Below, in pieces: positions 17,014 to 24,693 of a stretch of DNA of 25,902 bases. This DNA comes from a virus. Below the pieces are notes generated by a model that was not told the DNA's origin, searched no databases, and saw only the letters and a program-made list of their open reading frames with translations. Made by a program: the position numbers and the translations under genes. How positions within the stretch are numbered: the first letter of the stretch is position 1; each line of letters opens with the position of its first letter. The stretch is taken from IMG/VR virus record IMGVR_UViG_3300046010_013721, positions 1-25,902 of that record; one strand, given 5' to 3'.

Positions 17014-18092
17014 TGGCATCAGATTACGTTTATAGAATATCACCTGAAGTAATTCAAGGAGACATTTTCACAGTATATTATTCGGGAAACCCGGTTGGGG
17101 TTTATTCAGGAATGACACAAGTATTATCAGGGGGACCTGGTGGTACCTCACTTCTGACTGGACTTACAATTCCGATTATGATCACCGAAACTGCATTGGA
17201 CTGTGGTTACTATTCACCATTTGATGGAGCTCTTTTACAAAAAGATGTGGTTACCAATTTTATATTCTCATCAACAACAGGATCACCATACACATATTAT
17301 GTTTACAATACTTCAGATGAATTTAAAAAATTCTTGGAGTTATCGACATACACAATAGATTGGGGCGACGGATCACCGGTTAATAACTTTAATCAACTTA
17401 CACCTGCATCAATATCACATCAATATCCTACAGTAGTAAGTGGTTACACGATTACATTATCACAGAAGAATCCGTGGGGAACTAATACAGTGAAGAAACA
17501 AATCGTTACACCATATACCAATCCCATTATATTGAATCAACCAGGAACGGCTTTCTTTACATCAAATACAGGAAGTTGGTCTGCAACACCTATAAGTTAT
17601 AATTTTATTTTCTCAGGTGATGCTGAAAACAATGTTCAAGATCAAAAAACAAGCGCTTACATAACAGTTCCATATACTGTATCGGGTATTACAACATCAA
17701 GAATACAAGAATTAGCTCAATATGGTCCACAGAAATTTATTGTTGGTGCACCTGTAATAAAGAATAATGAAGTGTTTGGGGTTATAAATAACATTTCACC
17801 TCTTTATACAGGATATACCATTCAAAATGTTGACTATTACGACTATGTTGATGATGGAACAATATTCTTTGTAAAAAGTTCTGGATTAACTGAAAATGAA
17901 TTAACTGCAGAATTTTTTTACAAAAACCCTGCACTTCAGAAAACAATTGGGGATGCTGAAATTGTCACTAATTTATATGTTGAGAGGGGAAAAAACTCAG
18001 CATATCAATATATTCAAAGATTAGGAGAGGTTGATAATGTCGGTGACCTACAAAATTATGGTTACGGGTTTTTCAATGTGGAAACCAAATAA
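17013..18092 (+). CDS. Tail-region protein with a PKD-like domain
   Basis: This 359-residue protein is joined to the gene before by TAATG. Residues about 110-165 carry a recognisable PKD-like pattern: TIDWGDGSPV, then SISHQYP, then SGYTITLSQKNPWG. This Ig-like beta-sandwich is usual in surface proteins that bind sugars or proteins. The rest is unknown: an N-terminal part starting YVYRISPEVIQGDIFTVYYSG and a C-terminal part with a YDYVDDGTIFFV segment. No signal peptide or membrane segment is present, as expected for a virion protein. It is probably an exposed tail component. The gene ends 34 bases before the next, with a TATTTATA motif in the gap. Confidence 0.8.
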   Translation: MASDYVYRISPEVIQGDIFTVYYSGNPVGVYSGMTQVLSGGPGGTSLLTGLTIPIMITETALDCGYYSPFDGALLQKDVVTNFIFSSTTGSPYTYYVYNTSDEFKKFLELSTYTIDWGDGSPVNNFNQLTPASISHQYPTVVSGYTITLSQKNPWGTNTVKKQIVTPYTNPIILNQPGTAFFTSNTGSWSATPISYNFIFSGDAENNVQDQKTSAYITVPYTVSGITTSRIQELAQYGPQKFIVGAPVIKNNEVFGVINNISPLYTGYTIQNVDYYDYVDDGTIFFVKSSGLTENELTAEFFYKNPALQKTIGDAEIVTNLYVERGKNSAYQYIQRLGEVDNVGDLQNYGYGFFNVETK

Positions 18093-18102
18093 AGAGATAA
18101 AC

Positions 18103-18110
18103 TATTTATA
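18103..18110 (+). promoter_or_regulatory. TATTTATA motif inside the tail gene cluster
   Basis: TATTTATA in the context aaacTATTTATA lies in the 34-base gap before the 301-aa gene and ends 16 bases before its ATG. The surrounding bases match the copy at 9264-9274. It would allow a second virion transcript to start here. No Shine-Dalgarno sequence lies between the motif and ATG. Confidence 0.45.
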
Positions 18111-18126
18111 GAAAATAAATTAAAAC

Positions 18127-19032
18127 ATGGCAATAGCTTCATACGGTACAATAAGACCATCAGACTGTTCACCAGATGACATGGAGATAATTTTGAATTA
18201 TACTCCCTCAAGAGACGTTACAAGCAACTTCGTATTGAAAAAATTGGATGCCAAGACATTGTTGAGGCCTTATTTTAGTAATCAACAAGTAGGTGGATCA
18301 CCTGTAGAAATATTAGGTGGACTATACAATTTAACCTTACCCGCAACAGAATTTAATGCGTTGGGAATTTACACAATGTTAATTAGACCCGCTCAAATTA
18401 GAACTTCAATTATTGATTGTGGTGTTTTAAGTGCACTTCCAAACGTTAAAGGAATTGTTCTGGATTTATCATTAATACCACAAGAGTATAGGAATAAATT
18501 TGTACCACAAGGATTAGTTGGTTTCAGAATTGAATATTTGAATGAAGATGGGACTAAAATTCCTAACTTCTTTAGAGTAGTTACATCTAACTTTTATTGT
18601 GAACCAGTTGTTACGAACCAAGTAAATGCCCAACAAAAGTCAATTAGATATAGATATGTTGATAGTACTGCAAACTTAATGTTTTTAACGTTATCACCTT
18701 CATCATCACCAACAAACAAACCAAACGCAACTCCATATATTGGACAACCCGATCAAGATATTATTATAACAAACACATTTTTCAATCCTTTGACAATTGA
18801 TATTGAAATGGTTGAATATGATGTTTCATCTCTTGCAATCGCTCTTTACGGTAATCAAACTAAATCAATTGATGACGGTATCTACACAATTTACGACTCT
18901 AATAACAACATTTACAGACAATACAACTTGTTTGAAATTAGAGATCAGTTCAACGAACTTCTATATGAGGTTAGACAGAACAGAGGTGATAATATCGATT
19001 TCAGTAAAAACTTTAATACTATCATTAGTTAA
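18127..19032 (+). CDS. Unknown tail-region protein, 301 aa
   Basis: I do not recognise this protein. It starts after a short gap that holds a TATTTATA motif and ends by a TAATG overlap with the 998-aa gene. It opens MAIASYGTIRPSDCSPDDMEI and has a mixed strand pattern, with a Ser/Pro/Asn stretch (LSPSSSPTNKPNATP, about 195-212) that could be a linker. The C-terminus is polar and helical (YNLFEIRDQFNELLYEVRQNRG, about 264-285). Its direct coupling to the tail-protein-I-like gene suggests the two products are needed in similar amounts. No membrane segment or enzyme motif is visible. Confidence 0.8.
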   Translation: MAIASYGTIRPSDCSPDDMEIILNYTPSRDVTSNFVLKKLDAKTLLRPYFSNQQVGGSPVEILGGLYNLTLPATEFNALGIYTMLIRPAQIRTSIIDCGVLSALPNVKGIVLDLSLIPQEYRNKFVPQGLVGFRIEYLNEDGTKIPNFFRVVTSNFYCEPVVTNQVNAQQKSIRYRYVDSTANLMFLTLSPSSSPTNKPNATPYIGQPDQDIIITNTFFNPLTIDIEMVEYDVSSLAIALYGNQTKSIDDGIYTIYDSNNNIYRQYNLFEIRDQFNELLYEVRQNRGDNIDFSKNFNTIIS

Positions 19033-22028
19033 TGGCAGTAACTCAGAAATATTTTTATCCTCCGAGACCCTCTTCAGGAGTTAATACATTCTCGGACAAC
19101 ATCGTGGGTTTACAACTCGTTGATGGAGGCGGACTTACGCAGGGTAATTTCGAATTTACAACAGCAGTCACTGAAAAGGTTAATAGAACCTTTAACATCG
19201 GTGCGTTCTCCGAACCAATAACTTTAGAGAATCTTGATATCGATAGAATTAATGAAAGTAGATTAATCTTCGCTAAAGAATTTAGAGTTTATCCAAACTT
19301 AGATTTAACCGAGGTTACTAACTTTTCAATGTATGGATCGTTGGCAAAGAGACTTGAAGTTTCAATTACAAGAATTATTAATCATTTTCCGGCTTCTTTG
19401 GATATAAGGTATATGAGTACCGAATCTTTAACAGGGTATACGGCAACAAATATCGTTTATGATTCAGTTAATGATGAAACAACGTTTACAATTGATGTTG
19501 ATAGAATTGTTAATCCATTTGCGATAGATTACTCAATATCTGCGGCAACAAATATAATTGCTAGAGAGATTGTAACATCCCCGTTAAGGAATTTAAACCA
19601 AACTTATTTGGATTATTGTATTGCAATCACTAACACAGGTAATACAACAAATCCTTATGATATCTTCAGAGTATTATCATTCGATCCATCAACAAGTTTA
19701 TCATCAGGATATCTTACGTTCTACGTTTCAGGGTCTCCTTTTGGTACTACGGCAACAACATATCAAAGCAACTTCCAAGTAAGACCTAACGACTTGGTTG
19801 TCGATCAAGTTTTTGCTGAAACTTTTAATGAGGTTGAAAAATTCTTACTTAATAGACTTATTGACCCACCATATACTGCAGTGTTCCAAGTACCTGCGGA
19901 GAATGAGAACGGACAGGTTTATACAAGTATTTCAACTTTAACATGGCCTTTAGATGGGGTTTGGAATTTAGACATTACATCTCCAAGCTTTGAATATTAT
20001 TTGGAACAAATAGGATATGTTGCGGCTGAATTAGACACATATAAGACAGATTTATTATCAAGATTTTTAACTCAAGAATCATTCAAAGAATTTGATACCA
20101 AGGAAAGAAAGGTTGAGAAAATCTTACAAATCTACGGTAGAAGTTTTGATGAGATAAAGAAATTCATTGATGGTATGGCTAACATGACTTCAGTTAACTA
20201 TACGGTACAAGATGATGTCCCTTCGTTATTATTAAAGAACTTGGCGGCTACCTTAGGTTGGGAACCAAATGTATCTCCAATTACTAATGAGAATTTCTTA
20301 GATTCTGTTTTTGGACAAACAAACACACCAACATATCCGGGTTATACAAGAGCCTTAACACCAACAGAGTTGAACTATCAGTTTTATAGAAACTTGATAT
20401 TAAATTCAGGTTATTTGTTTAGATCAAAGGGTACAAGAAAATCGGTTGAATTTTTATTAAGATTGGTTGGCGCACCTGAATCATTAGTTGAGTTCAACGA
20501 GACAATATATCTTGCGGATCAAAGAATCAATATGGAGCAATTTACAACACAATTTGCTCAAATATCAGGAGGTACTTATGCAAACAATGTACCATCCTTA
20601 GCTGCAGGACAAACTTATAAGATACAAGGACAAACTTACACAGGATTTACTTCGACAACCACCTATGAACAAGTTAGACTTGGAGCTTCCGATTATCCTG
20701 TGGACATTTTAGGTTATCCAAGTGCACCAACAGACACAGAAGATTATTTCTTCCAAAAGGGAGCTGGTTGGTATGAAAGTACACCACAACATAGAAGTCC
20801 TGAAATACCATTGGTAACACAAGTATTCACAGGTGCTAACCCTGACATACAAACACAATTAGAGCCGTTCACATATGGACAACTTTACTTAGAAAGATTT
20901 AGAGATTTTCCTTATATGACTGAAGGTTTCAAACTTCAAAAAACAATAGACAATAAAAAGACATGGGTTTCGGATGACGATGACTTAAGAATCTCAACAG
21001 ATGCGGGATATGATGCTTATTACTATATTAATAATGAGAAATTGGTAATGAACGTTAAAAACGTAGATTTATATTTGAATCCTGGTCAAGGTTTAGTTTA
21101 TGATGTTTGGACTCAATCGAGATTATATGACTACCCAATACCTGAAAGTGGAATGACATCACCATTCCCAACACCAGGAGGAGTTGATTGGACATTTATC
21201 AACCCACAACCGAAGAAAAAGACATTCTTTGAATTTGCACAAACATTTTGGCAAAACACAATCAATGTTAGAAATAGAATGTATATCACTGACGGACATA
21301 CCGGAGGTTATCCAACATTATCTTCAATCTTTTGGAAATATTTGGAACAAGAAAATACTATTGGAATCCCTAACAACCAATACACTTATCAGAAACTAAT
21401 TGATTATGTTGAAGGGTTAGGTCCATACTGGATGAAGTTGGTAGAACAAATGATTCCAGCAACAACAATATGGAATACAGGAACAAGATTCGAGAATTCA
21501 ATATTCCAAAAACAAAAGTATGTCTACAGAAGACAAAGAGGATGTCAGTTTGTACCGGTACCTGCAGACTGTTGTTATATCATAGGAAACGTTTTCAATT
21601 ATGACTGTTCAACAGAGTTTGTTGAATTTGGAGTATATCCATGGTTAAATGGAGATGCATCTGTTAGTAACTTCCAAGGAATACTTGCAAACAGATTACA
21701 GAACTTTTTATCTGAGGAAGGACTTACACTTAATGAATGTATAACAAGTACACTTACAACACAGTGGTATGTTGATATGAGAATTGGGGATGAAGTTTTA
21801 ATATTTGCACCTTTCTATGAAGGATTTGGGTTGAATGATGTTCCAAGTAGATCACTTTGGAAAAACACGCTTTCATCAAATTTAGATAATTTATACAATT
21901 ATGGATTGAATTACTTCATTAATGGGAATATATTGAATGTTACGAATATGGATTGTGTTCCAAAAAACCTAGATCAAACTTTGAGTTTGAATGTAGGTAT
22001 AAACTTATCAATAAGTTGTGTTAATTAA
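19032..22028 (+). CDS. Large tail protein with a tail-protein-I-like segment, 998 aa
   Basis: This 998-residue protein is coupled by TAATG on both sides. Its middle part looks like the tail protein I / baseplate family of contractile tails: a helical segment (LLSRFLTQESFKEFDTKERK..KILQIYGRSFDEIKKFIDGM, about 341-385), then LLKNLAATLGWEP (about 402-414), and YRNLILNSGYLFRSKGTRKSVEFLLRLVGAPES (452-484), where the KGT...EFLL core is the most typical feature. Flanking N- and C-terminal regions are unknown and beta-rich. The C-terminal part includes a Cys group (GCQFVPVPADCCY, about 837-849). It probably links the baseplate to fibre or tip proteins. The family resemblance is from memory of motif pattern, so moderate. 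Confidence 0.75.
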   Translation: MAVTQKYFYPPRPSSGVNTFSDNIVGLQLVDGGGLTQGNFEFTTAVTEKVNRTFNIGAFSEPITLENLDIDRINESRLIFAKEFRVYPNLDLTEVTNFSMYGSLAKRLEVSITRIINHFPASLDIRYMSTESLTGYTATNIVYDSVNDETTFTIDVDRIVNPFAIDYSISAATNIIAREIVTSPLRNLNQTYLDYCIAITNTGNTTNPYDIFRVLSFDPSTSLSSGYLTFYVSGSPFGTTATTYQSNFQVRPNDLVVDQVFAETFNEVEKFLLNRLIDPPYTAVFQVPAENENGQVYTSISTLTWPLDGVWNLDITSPSFEYYLEQIGYVAAELDTYKTDLLSRFLTQESFKEFDTKERKVEKILQIYGRSFDEIKKFIDGMANMTSVNYTVQDDVPSLLLKNLAATLGWEPNVSPITNENFLDSVFGQTNTPTYPGYTRALTPTELNYQFYRNLILNSGYLFRSKGTRKSVEFLLRLVGAPESLVEFNETIYLADQRINMEQFTTQFAQISGGTYANNVPSLAAGQTYKIQGQTYTGFTSTTTYEQVRLGASDYPVDILGYPSAPTDTEDYFFQKGAGWYESTPQHRSPEIPLVTQVFTGANPDIQTQLEPFTYGQLYLERFRDFPYMTEGFKLQKTIDNKKTWVSDDDDLRISTDAGYDAYYYINNEKLVMNVKNVDLYLNPGQGLVYDVWTQSRLYDYPIPESGMTSPFPTPGGVDWTFINPQPKKKTFFEFAQTFWQNTINVRNRMYITDGHTGGYPTLSSIFWKYLEQENTIGIPNNQYTYQKLIDYVEGLGPYWMKLVEQMIPATTIWNTGTRFENSIFQKQKYVYRRQRGCQFVPVPADCCYIIGNVFNYDCSTEFVEFGVYPWLNGDASVSNFQGILANRLQNFLSEEGLTLNECITSTLTTQWYVDMRIGDEVLIFAPFYEGFGLNDVPSRSLWKNTLSSNLDNLYNYGLNYFINGNILNVTNMDCVPKNLDQTLSLNVGINLSISCVN

Positions 22029-24208
22029 TGGCGTCGTTTAATTATGTGGTTAATGTTACAGGGGATTGCCAGAACGATGGTACTGGATCAATCCAAGTCG
22101 GATTTTCAGGAGGAACTCCTCCTTATACCGTGCAGTGGATAAGTCCGTATAATAGTGGAGATATCTTCAACTATTTGGCCTATGATTATAGTTTTATTGA
22201 CCCAACATCATATCTTTTAACATATTCGGTCTTAACAAACCTTTCTGCCAATACATATACATTTAGGGTAAACGACTCTACAGTACCTGTCAACTTAGAA
22301 TATGCTGTAAACGTTCCTGTTTCATCAGGAAACTGTACAAGTATTATCGATGTTTCTGCAACAACATGTAATCAAAGTAATGGTAGTGTTACTGCTGATG
22401 CAAGTTCAGATTATTCTGACACAGCCTACATTCTTTTTACTTCAAATAATGAAATGGTTCAATCAGGAATTACTGCATTGGATCAATTAACGTTCCAAGG
22501 ATTATCTGCGGGAACGTATTACGTTTCTTCCATAGATTATGGTGGATGCACAGGTACATCACAATCTTTTGTGGTTAATCCATCAGTTGAAGTCGATTAT
22601 GGATTTTATCCTGTTGATGATACACAATGTGGATCTGCATCAGGTAGAATTATTGTGACGGGTCAGACAGGAGTTCCACCGTGGACATACATTTGGAATG
22701 ATGGAAGTACGGGAAGCACTCTTACAGGATTGACTGCTGGTACATATAGTGTTAAAGTAACAGATGCGACAGGATGTTCCACAATCAAGAGCCAAGCCAT
22801 TGGTCAAATAGACCCTGTAGGTTTAGGAGGGTTTACGGTAGATCAAGTACCAACTTGTTTGAACTCTGATGGTATCATAACAATGACAATAACAGGAGGA
22901 ACAGGTCCATATTACTATTCTGCGTCCACAGGATCAATAGATGTTAGTTATTTAAAGACATTCCAATTAGTTGGAGTTCCTGCAGGATCTTATAACTTCA
23001 TGGTAACAGATGCGGCGTTATGTAAATTCACAACGGGTATCGATTTAGCAACAGAAAATGGTATTTCTGATATTATTCTATCTGTTTCACCAAGTTCATG
23101 TAGTAACGCCGATGGATCTATTTTAGTAACTGCATTGGGAGGAACTTCACCATTTACATTTACCTTAATTTATCCTGACTCATCGACTTTTTCAATAACA
23201 TCCAACGCAGCTTCTTACACTTTTGGTGAATTATCAGGAGGAACCTATACAATCATATTAGAAGACTCCACAGGTTGTTATTTCTTAAGTGAAAGTGCCT
23301 TATTATCAAGTAATTCATTTACTATAACTGCGACTACAACAGGAACAACTTGTTCTGCAAGTAATGGGACCATTGTTGTTGAGAAATCTACAGGTGGTAT
23401 TGCACCATTTGACTACTCACTTGATGGAATTCAAAACATTATAGATACAACAGCGAGTGCTGTTACATTTACTAATGTTACTGCGGGACAACATCAAATT
23501 TCTGTAACTGATTCATCAGGATGTACTCAAACAACTCAAGTTTATATTAGTCCGAGTACACCACTTTCATACAATTTGTATTCAACATCTTGTGGTCAGG
23601 GTTCTGAAGGTACAATTACAGCATTTATCTCTGATGGAATACCTCCGTTCACCTATGAGTGGTCAAGTAACGTTGCATCTAATCCACAAGAGATTAAAGT
23701 AACAGGATTAACTGCGGGAACCTATTCATTAACAGTTATCGATTCAAGTGGATGTAGTCAAACGAGGACAACAACAATCGATTGTGATAAAACATATGTT
23801 TCATATCAAAGTTATGTGATGGGAGCAGAAATATTTTCTGTAGTTGCCGGAACAAAGAGAGGTATGTTACAATTGATGAATGAAGGATTCGATGATTTAA
23901 CACAAGGAAAAACAAACTGTGTCTTAGTTTCCGCTGATTTTACTGCAAAAGTTGAAATACAACCACAAGGTACAGTATTAGAACAATATTTTTATACAAG
24001 CACAAGTTTAGTTCAAGCGCCACCTGATAGTTTATACTATTCTACTGTCGAAACATTACTTGAAAGTATTTGGGGAATTGGTGATGTGACAATCGATCAA
24101 TTAACTAATGAAATTACAATACAGACAGATAGAAGTGAAACATCATTAAATAATCAAGAAGTGAAAGTTGAACTAATTATAGTATACGACATTAAGTGCT
24201 TGACATGA
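22028..24208 (+). CDS. SprB-repeat tail-region protein
   Basis: This 726-residue protein consists of about seven SprB-like repeats followed by a unique C-terminal domain (588-726). Repeats run roughly 5-100, 107-184, 190-262, 267-340, 351-425, 433-508 and 513-587. Each typically opens with a Cys followed by a small-residue/G-rich segment, then GG(T/I)xP(F/Y)xY, then LTAGTYxVxVxDxxGC. Cys pairs at the two ends of repeats (114/174, 201/250, 277/332, 358/417, 442/499, 522/576) fit the family. SprB is the cell-surface adhesin of gliding Flavobacterium, and these repeats are typical of Bacteroidota surface proteins. Here the gene lies in a phage tail operon, coupled by TAATG to the 998-aa gene and by ATGA to the next. 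It is probably a fibre or adhesin-like stalk; the C-terminal domain may bind the virion or the receptor. Confidence 0.85.
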   Translation: MASFNYVVNVTGDCQNDGTGSIQVGFSGGTPPYTVQWISPYNSGDIFNYLAYDYSFIDPTSYLLTYSVLTNLSANTYTFRVNDSTVPVNLEYAVNVPVSSGNCTSIIDVSATTCNQSNGSVTADASSDYSDTAYILFTSNNEMVQSGITALDQLTFQGLSAGTYYVSSIDYGGCTGTSQSFVVNPSVEVDYGFYPVDDTQCGSASGRIIVTGQTGVPPWTYIWNDGSTGSTLTGLTAGTYSVKVTDATGCSTIKSQAIGQIDPVGLGGFTVDQVPTCLNSDGIITMTITGGTGPYYYSASTGSIDVSYLKTFQLVGVPAGSYNFMVTDAALCKFTTGIDLATENGISDIILSVSPSSCSNADGSILVTALGGTSPFTFTLIYPDSSTFSITSNAASYTFGELSGGTYTIILEDSTGCYFLSESALLSSNSFTITATTTGTTCSASNGTIVVEKSTGGIAPFDYSLDGIQNIIDTTASAVTFTNVTAGQHQISVTDSSGCTQTTQVYISPSTPLSYNLYSTSCGQGSEGTITAFISDGIPPFTYEWSSNVASNPQEIKVTGLTAGTYSLTVIDSSGCSQTRTTTIDCDKTYVSYQSYVMGAEIFSVVAGTKRGMLQLMNEGFDDLTQGKTNCVLVSADFTAKVEIQPQGTVLEQYFYTSTSLVQAPPDSLYYSTVETLLESIWGIGDVTIDQLTNEITIQTDRSETSLNNQEVKVELIIVYDIKCLT
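22040..23788 (+). repeat. Seven tandem SprB-like protein repeats (about 75-95 codons each)
   Basis: The repeats are visible at the protein level, with recurring LTAGTY/LSAGTY/LSGGTY/VTAGQH and D(A/S)(T/S)GC signatures. They are divergent in DNA, so this is not a recent duplication. Copies 3, 6 and 7 are closest to the standard pattern; copy 2 lacks the GGTPPY part and copy 1 lacks the closing GC. Confidence 0.75.
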
Positions 24209-24627
24209 CAAGAGTAGAAATTTTAGCGGTAACGGGTACAACCCCAATAAATGTATATGTCTCAGATTATTATGGTAATTATGAGACATTAATTTATACC
24301 ATCACCTCAGGTAGTACGATTCCTCCTGCCACAGGTGCAACTCTATCATCAGTATTTGCAACGGCACCTGCTATTTTGTTGAAAATGGTAGATGCGAATG
24401 GGTGTGAAAAGATAGAATTACTTGAATGTAGATTCGGTTGTTCGTTCTTAATTACAATCCAAGCTGAATCTTGTGTAACAGATATTACAATAAGCACATC
24501 CTCTTGTGATGTGGGAGGTTTGGCGATTGTGGAAGCAAGTTGTGTGACAACATTAAACATTCAAGAACCAAATTGTGGAACATCAATAGTGGTTCAGGAC
24601 CCTAATTGTGGGTTAGTTTTGAACTGA
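24205..24627 (+). CDS. Small virion-operon protein with an 11-residue Cys-led repeat
   Basis: I prefer ATG 24205 (140 residues), whose ATGA overlaps the previous stop; a GTG at 24196 would add three residues. The N-terminal half (1-75) has TTPINVYVSDYYGN and ends in MVDANGCEKIELLEC, recalling the end of a SprB repeat and the first domain of the next gene. From C79 on, cysteines appear at 79, 90, 101, 113, 124 and 135, that is, every 11 residues with one 12. Each unit reads C-x3-(I/L)-x-(I/V)-x4, as in CVTDITISTSS and CGTSIVVQDPN. This suggests a small beta-solenoid-like stack with a cysteine ladder. There is no signal peptide or membrane segment. The role is unknown; position suggests a fibre tip, cap or connector. 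Confidence 0.8.
   Translation: MTRVEILAVTGTTPINVYVSDYYGNYETLIYTITSGSTIPPATGATLSSVFATAPAILLKMVDANGCEKIELLECRFGCSFLITIQAESCVTDITISTSSCDVGGLAIVEASCVTTLNIQEPNCGTSIVVQDPNCGLVLN
24439..24624 (+). repeat. About 5.5 copies of a 33-base (11-residue) Cys-led repeat
   Basis: Codons for Cys at 24439, 24472, 24505, 24541, 24574 and 24607 are spaced 33, 33, 36, 33 and 33 bases apart. All six use TGT. The last two full units share the ending PN and the Cys-Gly start, and so look the youngest. The repeat is obvious in protein but only partly in DNA. Confidence 0.75.
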
Positions 24628-24672
24628 TTTAAATTTTTGTACAAATATGGAAGATAAATTACTAAAAAAAAG

Positions 24673-24680
24673 TATTTATT
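24673..24680 (+). promoter_or_regulatory. TATTTATT motif upstream of the Thr/Pro-rich gene
   Basis: TATTTATT lies in the 66-base gap, 13 bases before the ATG at 24694, between an A-rich run (24664-24671) and a second A run. It is one of the six copies. A 10-base palindrome TTTGTACAAA also lies upstream in the same gap. There is no clear terminator for the gene before. Confidence 0.42.
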
Positions 24681-24693
24681 AAAAAAATCTTGA

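Noticed and set aside
24196-24198. GTG as the start of the Cys-repeat protein
   Set aside because: The ATG at 24205 forms an ATGA overlap with the previous stop, in line with the coupled junctions elsewhere; GTG would add only three residues.
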